64,000 nt of DNA. Origin: Gordonibacter pamelaeae (GTDB taxonomy: Bacteria; Actinomycetota; Coriobacteriia; Coriobacteriales; Eggerthellaceae). The notes beneath the pieces are model-generated. The model searched no databases and was not told the origin of the DNA. It saw nothing but the letters and a program-made list of their open reading frames with translations. Location: the NCBI RefSeq assembly GCF_042665095.1, contig NZ_JBHTBV010000010.1; one strand, 5' to 3'. This document shows, in pieces, positions 42,988 to 50,657 of this stretch. The translations under genes were made by a program, and so were the position numbers. Within the stretch, counting starts at the first letter, position 1. Every line of letters starts with the position of its first letter.

Positions 42988-44361
42988 TCACGCCCCCAGG
43001 ATCTTCGCGGCCACCTGCTTCTTGCGGCTCAAGACGCCCGGCATCCAGGTGCCGCCCTCGGCGGAGCAGTCGATGTTGAACACGCGGTTCACGGTGCGCA
43101 GGTTGCCCTCGCACAAAAACTGGCTGCCCTCGGCCAGGATGTCCGTGACCATGAGCAGCACGAACTCGTAGCCGCGGTCTTCCCTCAAACGGCGCATGTA
43201 GGCGCGTATCTCGTCCTCGCGCTTCATGACGGCCGGCAGGTCCACCGTCTCGTGCTGCGCGATGAGCACGGTGGAGTCGCCCAGCTGGAACTCCTTGGAA
43301 TCGGCGCCCACGAGCTTCGCGACGGGCATGTTGTCCTCGCCGCCGCGGCACCTGAACACGGCCAGGCCGAACGCGGTGGGGTCGACGCCGGCCACGTCCG
43401 CCAGGAAGTCCACGATCTCGTGGTCGACGTAGGTGGCGGTGGGCGACTTCAGGATGACCGTGTCGGTCATGACGGCCGACAGGAGCACGCTGGCTATGGC
43501 GGGAGGCATCTCCACGCAGTGGCGGCGGAACTCCATGGCCACGATGGTGGCGGTGGAGCCCACGGGGAGGTTCAGGAACTTGATGGGGTTGGCCGTCATG
43601 ACGTCGGCGATGCGGTGGTGGTCGACGATCTCCACGACCTCGGCCTCCTCGATGCCGTTGGCGGCCTGGCGCGTCTCGTTGTGGTCCACGAGCACCACCT
43701 TGCGCCGCGGGTGCACCGCCACGTCGGAGCGCGTGACGATGCCGATGGCGAACCCGTCGTCGTCCAGCACCACGGCCTCGCGCAGGGCGCTGGCCATGAG
43801 GTCCTCGACGGCCTCCTTCAGCAGGCCGTCCTTGTCCAGCTCCAGCACGTCGGTCTCGGTGATGTCGCTGACCTTCTGCCCCAGCGACGCGATGAGGTCG
43901 CCCGCCACGGCCATCTCGTTCGCGCCGCCCTCCTCCAGCACGTCGGTGGCCGCGATGTAGCGCTCGGCTATCATGCGCGTGGTGATGAGGCCCCGGTAGG
44001 TGCCGTCGTCGTTCGTCACCACGAGCGCGCGCACGTTGTGCTGGCGCAGCAGGCGGCCCGCCGCGAGCAGCGTGGCGTCGTGGGCGATGGAGATGGGATC
44101 GGGCGTCATGACGTCGGACACGCGCGCGTGGACATGGCCCACGACCTCGGGCAGCGGCAGGCCGTTCTCCTTCAGGATCCAGCTGCTCTCGGGGGGCAGC
44201 GGCCCCAGGCGCGCCGGCACGTACACGGCCGGCGCCTCCCCGTCGCGCGCCTCCCGGCGCGCCAGCTCGTTCTTCAGGTAGGCGTAGCCCACCGCAGCGC
44301 AGATGGAATCGTTGTCAGGGTTCTTGTGGCCCACCACGATGATGGGTGCCGCTGTGGCCAT
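42988..44361 (-). CDS. ppaC: Family II (Mn-dependent) inorganic pyrophosphatase with CBS domains
   Basis: A 457-residue DHH-type pyrophosphatase. The N-terminal VVGHKNPDNDSICAAVGYAYL holds the first metal ligands, VDHNE and VDHHR give the DHH motif, and LSRKKQVAAKIL is the C-terminal DHHA2 substrate-binding signature. A regulatory insert of about 170 residues interrupts the catalytic domain with two CBS-like units (VSDVMTPDPISIAHDATLLA and LLKEAVEDLMASALREAVVLDDDGFAIGIVTRSD), probably binding adenine nucleotides to tune hydrolysis. The start ATG 44361 is chosen for its family-typical N terminus and GGAGCGAGC leader. The enzyme hydrolyses pyrophosphate to phosphate. Confidence 0.93.
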   Translation of the reverse strand: MATAAPIIVVGHKNPDNDSICAAVGYAYLKNELARREARDGEAPAVYVPARLGPLPPESSWILKENGLPLPEVVGHVHARVSDVMTPDPISIAHDATLLAAGRLLRQHNVRALVVTNDDGTYRGLITTRMIAERYIAATDVLEEGGANEMAVAGDLIASLGQKVSDITETDVLELDKDGLLKEAVEDLMASALREAVVLDDDGFAIGIVTRSDVAVHPRRKVVLVDHNETRQAANGIEEAEVVEIVDHHRIADVMTANPIKFLNLPVGSTATIVAMEFRRHCVEMPPAIASVLLSAVMTDTVILKSPTATYVDHEIVDFLADVAGVDPTAFGLAVFRCRGGEDNMPVAKLVGADSKEFQLGDSTVLIAQHETVDLPAVMKREDEIRAYMRRLREDRGYEFVLLMVTDILAEGSQFLCEGNLRTVNRVFNIDCSAEGGTWMPGVLSRKKQVAAKILGA

Positions 44362-44672
44362 GCTCGCTCCTTCGCCGCACGGCGCCCCGGGCGGGGCGCC
44401 TTCGTCTGCCGTTTTCATATCGGAATAGGGCCGCGCGGGCATGCCCGCGGCTTTGATGGGAAACAGTATAGCGACGGAAGGGCGGGCGCTGCGGTTCCGC
44501 CATCGTTTCGTCGTGGAATCTCACGAAATGAGCGGTCGGCGGGGCGCGCCCGCGCGGTATGCGCTACCATGGCAGCGAAACAGGCGCCCCGCCGATGAAG
44601 GCCGGGCAACCGGAGCCCGCCCTGCCCCGCCGCCGGCGCAGGAGCGCCAGGAGGACAGTCGAAAGGACGCGC

Positions 44673-46316
44673 ATGGAAACGCTCGGATTCGCCGACATCG
44701 TCGGCCCCATCATGGTGGGGCCCTCCAGCTCCCACACGGCGGGCGCGCTGCGCATCGCGCGCATGGCGCGCAGCCTGCTGGCGGCGGCGCCGGCGCGCGC
44801 GGAGTTCACGCTGTACGGCTCGTTCGCGCACACGCAGTCGGGCCACGGCACCGACAAGGCGCTCGTGGCGGGCCTTCTGGGCCTCGCGCCCGACGACCTG
44901 GGCGTGCGCGACTCGTTCGAGCGCGCGCACGCGGCCGGGCTGGCCTTCTCGTTCGCCTGCGACCGCGAGGCGGGCGTGGAGCACCCGAACACGGTGGACG
45001 CGCGCATCGTGGACGCGGAAGGCGGCGTGCTGGAGGTGCGGGGCGTGAGCGTGGGCGGCGGGGCGGCCGTCGTCACGCGCATCGACGGCATCGACGTCAA
45101 CGTCACCGGCGAGCACACGAGCGTGGTCGTGCGCCAGCGCGACGAGACGGGGGTGCTCGCGCACATCGCGGGCTGCTTCTCGGACTGCGCGGTGAACATC
45201 GCCACCACGCGCATGTACCGCACGCGGCGCGGGTCCGATGCGTTCACGGTCATGGAGCTGGACGGCCCGGTGCCCGCCGAGGCGAAGGCCGCCATCGAGC
45301 GCCACCCCGCCGTGCGCGACGTGCGCATCGTGCCTGCCGACGGGCCGGCCGGACAGCCGGCGGGCGGCACCGATGCGCGCGCGGGAGCGGCGGGCGGCAC
45401 GGCCGGGGCCGCCGAGCAGGCCGAGGAGCGCTTCGCCGCCTGCGACTTCGCCTCGGGCGCCGAGCTGCTCGACCGCTGCGCCGAGCAGGGCACGGGCCTG
45501 GCCGGCGCGTTTTTGGCCCGCGAGCAGGCGCTCGCCGCGCTCGACGGGCGCACGTGCGACGCCCTGCCCTACGCCGACCGGGCGCTCGCCGTCATGCGGG
45601 CCTCGGCCACGGAGCCGCTGCGCGAGCCCGCGCCCTCCATGGGCGGCCTCATCGGCGGCGAGGCGCGCGACGTGCGGCGGGCGCGCGAGCGGGGCTTCGC
45701 GGCAGTAGACGCCCTGACGGGAGCGGCCATGGAGCACGCGCTGGCCGTGCTGGAGACGAACGCGTCCATGGGCCGCATCGTGGCCGCCCCCACTGCCGGC
45801 TCGGCCGGCGTCGTGCCGGGCGTGCTGCTGGCCCTGGAGCAGGAGCGCGGCCTGGATGCCGCCACGCTGTGCCGCGGCCTGCTGGCCGCCGGCGCCGTGG
45901 GGTACCTCATAGCCCGCAACGCCACGGTGTCGGGCGCCGAGGGCGGCTGCCAGGCCGAGATAGGCTCGGCGGCCGCGATGGCCGCCGCGGCCGCCGTGGA
46001 GATGGCGGGCGGCACGCCGGCGCAGGCGCTCGATGCGGCCGCGAACGCGCTCTCATCGCTCATGGGGCTGGTGTGCGACCCGGTGGGCGGCCTCGTGGAG
46101 GTGCCCTGCCAGAAGCGCAACGCCACCGCCGCGGCCACGGCGCTCGTGAGCGCGCAGATCGCGCTTGCGGGCGTGGGCAACCTCGTGGGCTTCGACGAGA
46201 CGGTGGCCGCGATGGATGCCGTGGGGCGCGCGCTGCCCTACGAGCTGCGCGAGCGCGCCCTCGCCGGCATCGCCGCGGCGCCGAGCGCCTGCGCCTGGTG
46301 CGCCGCGCGCGCCTAG
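44673..46316 (+). CDS. sdaA: L-serine dehydratase, iron-sulfur dependent, fused beta-alpha
   Basis: A 547-residue single-chain enzyme that converts L-serine to pyruvate and ammonia. The beta domain is first (GFADIVGPIMVGPSSSHTAGALRIARMAR), then an ACT-type domain (ETGVLAHIAGCFSDCAVNIATTRMYR), an Ala/Gly-rich linker near residues 230-250, and the alpha domain (SMGRIVAAPTAGSAGVVPGVL; cluster cysteines in GAEGGCQAEIG, GLVCDPVGG and VEVPCQ). The start METLGF follows GAAAGGACGCGC. Type 1 fused dehydratases occur in many actinobacteria. It is monocistronic, with a strong terminator after it. Confidence 0.92.
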   Translation: METLGFADIVGPIMVGPSSSHTAGALRIARMARSLLAAAPARAEFTLYGSFAHTQSGHGTDKALVAGLLGLAPDDLGVRDSFERAHAAGLAFSFACDREAGVEHPNTVDARIVDAEGGVLEVRGVSVGGGAAVVTRIDGIDVNVTGEHTSVVVRQRDETGVLAHIAGCFSDCAVNIATTRMYRTRRGSDAFTVMELDGPVPAEAKAAIERHPAVRDVRIVPADGPAGQPAGGTDARAGAAGGTAGAAEQAEERFAACDFASGAELLDRCAEQGTGLAGAFLAREQALAALDGRTCDALPYADRALAVMRASATEPLREPAPSMGGLIGGEARDVRRARERGFAAVDALTGAAMEHALAVLETNASMGRIVAAPTAGSAGVVPGVLLALEQERGLDAATLCRGLLAAGAVGYLIARNATVSGAEGGCQAEIGSAAAMAAAAAVEMAGGTPAQALDAAANALSSLMGLVCDPVGGLVEVPCQKRNATAAATALVSAQIALAGVGNLVGFDETVAAMDAVGRALPYELRERALAGIAAAPSACAWCAARA

Positions 46317-46356
46317 GCGGACGCCCGCGGGCGCCGTCCGGGCGCAAACGAACAGC

Positions 46357-46403
46357 ACGGCCTCCGGTCCTCCGGGCAGAACGCCCGGAGGACCGGAGGC
46401 CGT
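46357..46403. terminator. Bidirectional hairpin terminator
   Basis: ACGGCCTCCGGTCCTCCGGGC and its complement form a perfect 21-bp stem with a 5-base loop, lying between the convergent serine dehydratase and zinc-ribbon genes. TCAAAGAATC follows on the plus strand and GCTGTTCGTTT on the minus strand. It probably stops both transcripts. Confidence 0.8.
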
Positions 46404-46449
46404 CAAAGAATCGGCGGGCGAACCCGAAGGGCGCCGGTCCGGGCGAAGC

Positions 46450-46734
46450 CTACAGCGGCTCGCTCACGCGCACCTGGCACGGGCGCAGCTCGCCGTCGGG
46501 CTGCTCGGTCTTTCCCTTGCGGCAGGGGTTGTAGCACACCTCGCCGCAGATCGTGCAGGTCACCGGCTCCGGAAGGGCCAGATCGGTCAGGTCGAAACCG
46601 CATTTGGTGCACGGGTTGGGCTTCGAGAAGTGCTCGAGGTCGACCGCGTTGAACATGCCGCATTCGGGGCACTTCACCGGACGCTTGCGCGGCGGCCGGC
46701 AGCCGCCGCAGATGGGATTGCACGACCAGCACAT
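46450..46734 (-). CDS. Cys-rich zinc-ribbon protein
   Basis: A 94-residue protein with 13 cysteines arranged as repeated CxxC knuckles: MCWSCNPICGGC, KCPECGMF, PCTKCGFD, TCTICGEVCYNPC. At least two zinc ribbons are likely. The start ATG overlaps the stop of the SlyD-like gene as TAATG, so the two are translationally coupled. Some segments (NPICGGCRPPRKRPVKCPEC) resemble modern single-protein zinc-ribbon families, but none is recognised with certainty. The coupling to a SlyD-like isomerase parallels 1157-1850, where a zinc-ribbon gene also follows an FKBP gene. Confidence 0.8.
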   Translation of the reverse strand: MCWSCNPICGGCRPPRKRPVKCPECGMFNAVDLEHFSKPNPCTKCGFDLTDLALPEPVTCTICGEVCYNPCRKGKTEQPDGELRPCQVRVSEPL

Positions 46735-47252
46735 TAGCGGAAGTCCTCGCCCTGGTCGCCTCCCAAGAGCTTCGCCTGCTCCTTCAGGTGCTGAGCCTTC
46801 TCGGCGGCGGACACGAAGTCCTCGGGGGCATCCTCCACCTCCAGCAGCTCCACCTCGAACGTCAGGCTCTTGCCCGCCAGGGGGTGGTTCAGGTCGAACG
46901 TGACCAGGCCGTCCGTTATGTCCAGCACGGTGGCGGGCATCGGCGCGCCGTCCTCGCTGCTCGACAGCATGATGCGCTTGCCCACCTTCACGTCGTTCAC
47001 GGGAATCTGCTCGAGCGGGATCTTCGCCACGTGGCCCTCGAGGTACTCGCCGTAGGCGCCGTACTCGTCCACCGTGAACGTCTTCTTCTCGCCCGCCTCG
47101 TTCATCTCCAGGATGGCCTTCTCGAAGCCGTCGATGGCCATGTCCATGCCCGTTTGGAACTTCATGGGCTTCTCTTCCGTGGCGAAGCCGAACACCGTGC
47201 CGTCATCGAGCTTGCCCGTGTACACCAGGGTTACCGTTGAGCCAAGTTGCAT
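46734..47252 (-). CDS. SlyD-like FKBP-type peptidyl-prolyl isomerase
   Basis: A 172-residue isomerase and chaperone. MQLGSTVTLVYTGKLDDGTVF opens the FKBP domain; AIDGFEKAILEMNEAGEKK, the flap region with GAYGEYLEGHVAKIP, and VTFDLNHPLAGKSLTFEVELLEVED complete the SlyD pattern. The C-terminal 25 residues form a charged helix (SAAEKAQHLKEQAKLLGG) without the His/Cys-rich metal tail of E. coli SlyD, so nickel handling is not supported. The start ATG 47252 is preceded by AAGAAGGAGATCAAG. It is coupled to the zinc-ribbon gene downstream. Confidence 0.92.
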   Translation of the reverse strand: MQLGSTVTLVYTGKLDDGTVFGFATEEKPMKFQTGMDMAIDGFEKAILEMNEAGEKKTFTVDEYGAYGEYLEGHVAKIPLEQIPVNDVKVGKRIMLSSSEDGAPMPATVLDITDGLVTFDLNHPLAGKSLTFEVELLEVEDAPEDFVSAAEKAQHLKEQAKLLGGDQGEDFR

Positions 47253-47616
47253 CGTCTTGATCTCCTTCTTTCGCATTGACAGGAACGTAAAACCGACGGC
47301 AGGGCGCGGCAGGGGGTTCCTCGCCTGCCGCGCGGCCGCGCGGCGCGTACGGCGCCGAGGACCCGCGAGCCGTCGGGTCGCCTTCGATTGGATGCCGCAG
47401 GAGGGACAGAGGCCCCGCGGCCGGCCTTCAGGTAAGCCGCGCATCCCGCAAGGCCCCGGCATGCCGGGACGCAGCACGACGAACGGGCTGGGAACGAATG
47501 ACCGCTTTGACAGTTCTACCGAGTGGACTCCATTGTAGCACACGGACGCCGCCCCTGCCCGCCGTGCCGGCGCCAATCAACGCCGATCGGCGCACTCGCC
47601 CGACCGGCCCCCGCCC

Positions 47617-47895
47617 TTACGCCGGGTCGGCCGTGTTGAGGCAGATGGCGCACCGCTGCAGCCCGTCCACCATCTCCTGCGTCGGCGGCTCGCCAAGGGG
47701 CGCGCCCGCCTCCATCCGGCCGTCGAGCGCCAGGCAGGAGCGCACGAACGCCTCGTCCTCGGGCTTGAGCATGCCCAGCCTCCGCGCCTCCCTGAAACCG
47801 TCTTCCACGTCCGTGGACCTCGCCACGCGCCAGAGGTGCAACGTCACCAGGCGCACCGAGCCGCGGAACCGCCTCTCTATCGAAACCTCTGCCAT
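47617..47895 (-). CDS. Small hypothetical protein
   Basis: A 92-residue protein beginning MAEVSIERRFRGSVRLVTLHLW and ending LQRCAICLNTADPA. It is predicted helical and soluble, with a C-terminal CAIC pair that might bind metal. I recognise no family. The gene is divergent from the radical SAM gene (start 47989), sharing a 93-base promoter region, so co-regulation is possible. ATG 47895 has the leader GCGAGGACGGT. Confidence 0.6.
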   Translation of the reverse strand: MAEVSIERRFRGSVRLVTLHLWRVARSTDVEDGFREARRLGMLKPEDEAFVRSCLALDGRMEAGAPLGEPPTQEMVDGLQRCAICLNTADPA

Positions 47896-47988
47896 ACCGT
47901 CCTCGCTTCCGTTTTCCGACCACAGTCTACCACGAACGGCAGCTCGTGCCCTATAATGGAAAGCCGCAGATAACGAAGGAGAATCCCC

Positions 47989-49269
47989 ATGCCGAATGAA
48001 GCCCTTGACGCTGCCCTCGCCCAGTACGGGGCGGTGGGCGCGCGCTACGTGGCAACGCTCGAGGACAAGGGCCTCGTGTTCGCCGAGGAGGGTGCGGGCG
48101 CGCAGCGCCGCGCCGAGCTGCGCGCCCAGCTGGCGGCGCGCGGCGTGACCGTGCGCAACGCGGGCGCCAGCCTGAGCGCGGGCCACCTGTCCCCCGCCTG
48201 CGTGGAGTGCACGGGCAACCGCGGGTCGGAGACGTTCTCCACCACGTTCAAGTGCCACCGCGACTGCTACTTCTGCTTCAACCACAACCAGCCCGACTAC
48301 GAGCGGTTCTTCCGCGAGGGGTGCCCGTGGGAGGAGGGCGTGGCCCGGGCGGCGGCCGAGAACGACGCGCTCGCCTGCGTGGGCCTGACCGGGGGCGAGC
48401 CGCTGCTCGACCTGGAGAACGCCCTGCTCTTCCTCGAGCGCGCGGGCGAGCTGTGGCCCGGCGCCCACAAGCGCCTCTACACCTCGGGCGACCTTCTGAC
48501 CGCAGAGGCCGCCGCGCGCCTGCGCGATGCCGGGCTCGACGAGATCCGCTTCAGCGTGAAGGACGACGACGCCCCCGAGCAGCAGGGGCGAGTGATCGCC
48601 GCCATGCGGCTCGCCAAGGGCTTCATCCCCTCGGTCATGGTTGAGATGCCCGTGATCCCCGGAGCGCGCACGCACCTGCAGCAGCTGTTCCGCCAGTTCG
48701 AGGACGTGGGCATCGACGGCATCAACCTGCTGGAGTTCTGCTTCCCCTTCTGCAACTGGGACGAGTTCGCCCGGCGCGGCCTCACGCTCAAGAACCCGCC
48801 GTTCGAGGTCATGTACGACTACGGCTACTCGGGGGGCCTGGCCGTTGCGGGCAGCGAGGAGCTGGCGCTCGAGCTCATGCTGTGGGCGCTCGACGAGGGA
48901 CTGAGCTTCGGAATGCACTACTGCTCGCTCGAGAACAAGCACCGCAGCGAGATGCGCCAGAAGAACGAGCGCGCCGCGCATGCGCACCCGTGCGTCGCGT
49001 TCGACGAGGGCGATTTCTTCCTGAAGACGGCGAAGGCCTTCGGGCCGGACGTGGAGCCGGTGCGCGCCGCGCTCGAGGCGGAGGGCTGCACGGACTTCAT
49101 GGAGGACCCCGAGGAGGGCTCGCTCGCGTTCCCGCCGCGCTTCCTCGAGACGGCGCGGAGCGTCCGGCGTCCAGACGGCGAGCCGGTACAGATCCAGAGA
49201 TGCTTCCTCGTGTACGAGGTCGGCGAGGACGGCGGCTACCTCATCGACGTCGCCTTGTGCCCGGCGTAA
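47989..49269 (+). CDS. Radical SAM protein
   Basis: A 426-residue radical SAM enzyme. The cluster motif is C89-x3-C93-x2-C96 (KCHRDCYFCFNHNQPDYERFF), followed by the GGEPLLDLEN motif that contacts SAM, and the barrel strands LYTSGDLL, EIRFSVKDDD and SVMVEMPVIPG. Two earlier cysteines (CVECTG) and clustered aromatic/Cys residues (EFCFPFCNWDEF) could hold an auxiliary site. The architecture is like that of 'uncharacterised Fe-S oxidoreductases' acting on protein or small-molecule substrates; the substrate is unknown. ATG 47989 has GAAGGAGAATCCCC. It is monocistronic with its own terminator. Confidence 0.87.
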   Translation: MPNEALDAALAQYGAVGARYVATLEDKGLVFAEEGAGAQRRAELRAQLAARGVTVRNAGASLSAGHLSPACVECTGNRGSETFSTTFKCHRDCYFCFNHNQPDYERFFREGCPWEEGVARAAAENDALACVGLTGGEPLLDLENALLFLERAGELWPGAHKRLYTSGDLLTAEAAARLRDAGLDEIRFSVKDDDAPEQQGRVIAAMRLAKGFIPSVMVEMPVIPGARTHLQQLFRQFEDVGIDGINLLEFCFPFCNWDEFARRGLTLKNPPFEVMYDYGYSGGLAVAGSEELALELMLWALDEGLSFGMHYCSLENKHRSEMRQKNERAAHAHPCVAFDEGDFFLKTAKAFGPDVEPVRAALEAEGCTDFMEDPEEGSLAFPPRFLETARSVRRPDGEPVQIQRCFLVYEVGEDGGYLIDVALCPA

Positions 49270-49300
49270 GGCCGGCGCCGACAGCCGGCGCGCCGCGCAC

Positions 49301-49341
49301 TACGGGAAAGGCCCGCGCCTGTGGCGCGGGCCTTTCCCGTA
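49301..49341. terminator. Long perfect hairpin terminator
   Basis: TACGGGAAAGGCCCGCGCC and its complement form a 19-bp stem with a TGT loop, 32 bases after the radical SAM gene and before the convergent hypothetical gene at 49395. It is symmetrical and probably bidirectional. Confidence 0.8.
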
Positions 49342-49394
49342 TCGAAGCTTGCAGATCGGCCCCCGAAGTGCGGGCCCCTCGTGCGCGTGGGCGC

Positions 49395-49733
49395 CTAGCA
49401 GGCCCGCTTCCAGGGCGCGCCCGCCGGGTTGAGCTTGCGGCGCGCCGAGAGCTCGTCGGCGAACATGATGCAGTAGCGCAGGCCCTTGAGCGTGACGTAC
49501 AGGCAGGCTATCTCATGCTTGCCACCGTGGTTGAACACGTCGTACGTCAGATACTCGCGCTCGATCATGGGCTCGTAGAGGGGGCTGCCCTTCACCTTCT
49601 CCATCAGCAGGTTCGTGGACTCGCGCCCCAGCTCGTCCTGCTTGAGGGAGATGTTGTACAGGATATCCTCCTGCTCGGGGGTCAGCCGACCCAATTTTTC
49701 GATCTCGGCCCTGATGACGTCTTCGGTTCCCAT
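49395..49733 (-). CDS. Hypothetical protein near the cluster-free Mo enzyme
   Basis: A 112-residue helical protein (MGTEDVIRAEIEKLGRLTPEQEDILYNI), with a middle region EPMIEREYLTYDVFNHGGKHEIACLYVTLKGLRYCIMF and a basic end (ARRKLNPAGAPWKRAC). I recognise no family. The gene is 193 bases downstream of the 49927-50196 gene and on the same strand, so it may be the last member of the Mo-enzyme operon, although the gap is long. The internal start at 49733 is chosen because it begins a coherent helix; the upstream frame is low-complexity. Confidence 0.6.
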   Translation of the reverse strand: MGTEDVIRAEIEKLGRLTPEQEDILYNISLKQDELGRESTNLLMEKVKGSPLYEPMIEREYLTYDVFNHGGKHEIACLYVTLKGLRYCIMFADELSARRKLNPAGAPWKRAC

Positions 49734-49926
49734 AAGCCCTCGTCTCCTTGTGCGGTTCGGTGCCCGCGTTCCCAATGGTTTCCACAGTTCCCAATACGGT
49801 GCCCGTAAGGCTTTCCCGCCAGCAAAGCGCTGCAGGCGCCGTAGTGCTCGCCATTCTAAAAGAGGACCCACTTCAAGCAACAAGCGAGTCCTCCTTTTGC
49901 CTCTGCGCAAGCTTAGTGCTTAAAGC

Positions 49927-50196
49927 TTAGCTCACCGGCTTGATGTCCTTGAAGCTGCCGCCCAGGCCAAGCTCGCCGGCACCCTCGTTGCCGGTAGCCT
50001 TCGTGGAAGTGTAGCCGCCCCAAGCGCGAGCGATGTACTTGTCCTTCACGAAGAAGACGTTCAGCTTCAGCAGGTCCGGCTTGGTCAGCTCGAACTCGGC
50101 CGCGGCCTCGTCCTGGGTCTTGCCCTCGGCCATGAGAGCGTTCAGCTTGTCGGCTGCTGCCTGAGGATCGAGATCCATGAACTCATCATGCGTCAT
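49927..50196 (-). CDS. Small hypothetical protein, downstream of cluster-free Mo enzyme
   Basis: An 89-residue acidic protein, MTHDEFMDLDPQAAADKLNA, then a helical core (QDEAAAEFELTKPDLLKLNVFFVKDKYIARAWGGY) and a Gly-rich tail ending GLGGSFKDIKPVS. No known domain; the AAAEFELTKPDLLKLN stretch resembles a helix-turn-helix but is too short to call. ATG 50196 follows AAGGAGGGCACA, a strong ribosome site, so it is translated. It lies 81 bases past the degenerate iron-sulfur subunit gene, likely in the same operon, and may be a dedicated subunit or chaperone of that enzyme (inference). Confidence 0.75.
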   Translation of the reverse strand: MTHDEFMDLDPQAAADKLNALMAEGKTQDEAAAEFELTKPDLLKLNVFFVKDKYIARAWGGYTSTKATGNEGAGELGLGGSFKDIKPVS

Positions 50197-50277
50197 TGTG
50201 CCCTCCTTGTCAGTCGTTACAGCGTCGTGGCCGCCGTCCGCAAAGGCAGCGGCCACGACAATCATAGCATTATCGGC

Positions 50278-50637
50278 TTACAGCTGGAACAGGACCATCG
50301 GGCGGTCGAACTCCGCCATCTTGGCCTGCATCTCCTCGAGCGTGCCATAGTACATGGACGCGGACTCCTCGACCTGCACGGCCAGGGGACGCTGGCCGGC
50401 CTTGTCGCCGCCGGTGCCCCAGTGCTCGGAGAAGATCGACGTCGGGCACGGGATGTAGAACCACTCCCACGCGTCGCCGTCGGAACCCTCGGCCTTGCGG
50501 AAGGGGCCGACCTCGACCTCTTTGATGCCGAACTGGTCGAGCGGGAGGCCCAGCTCTTCCTTGCAGGCGATCTCTGCGGCATGGTTGCCGGAGAAGTAGG
50601 TGTAATCAACGAGCAAAGCGTATTTCTGGTCTGCCAT
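50278..50637 (-). CDS. Ferredoxin-like small subunit that has lost its Fe-S ligands
   Basis: A 119-residue homologue of the iron-sulfur subunits at 1847, 9009, 14722 and 22285. It keeps their frame (LLVDYTYFSGNHAAEIACKE, LDQFGIKEVEVGPF, WEWFYIPCP, SASMYYGTLEEM) but the cluster cysteines are gone. The first motif becomes Phe15, Asn18, Ala21, with only Cys25 kept. By alignment with 22285-22635 the second CxxC becomes Glu71 and Gly74, and the last three cysteines become Ala86, Glu90 and Ser94. No 4Fe-4S cluster can bind, so this is a structural or regulatory partner, not an electron carrier. The gene follows the Mo-enzyme gene by 20 bases. ATG 50637 is preferred over an in-frame GTG at 50646. 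Confidence 0.88.
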   Translation of the reverse strand: MADQKYALLVDYTYFSGNHAAEIACKEELGLPLDQFGIKEVEVGPFRKAEGSDGDAWEWFYIPCPTSIFSEHWGTGGDKAGQRPLAVQVEESASMYYGTLEEMQAKMAEFDRPMVLFQL

Positions 50638-50657
50638 TATCGCCACTTCCTTTCGGG

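Noticed and set aside
46357..46403. Long inverted repeat as an insertion-sequence end
   Set aside because: The arms are separated by only 5 bases and lie between convergent genes, so a terminator hairpin is the simpler explanation; no transposase is near.
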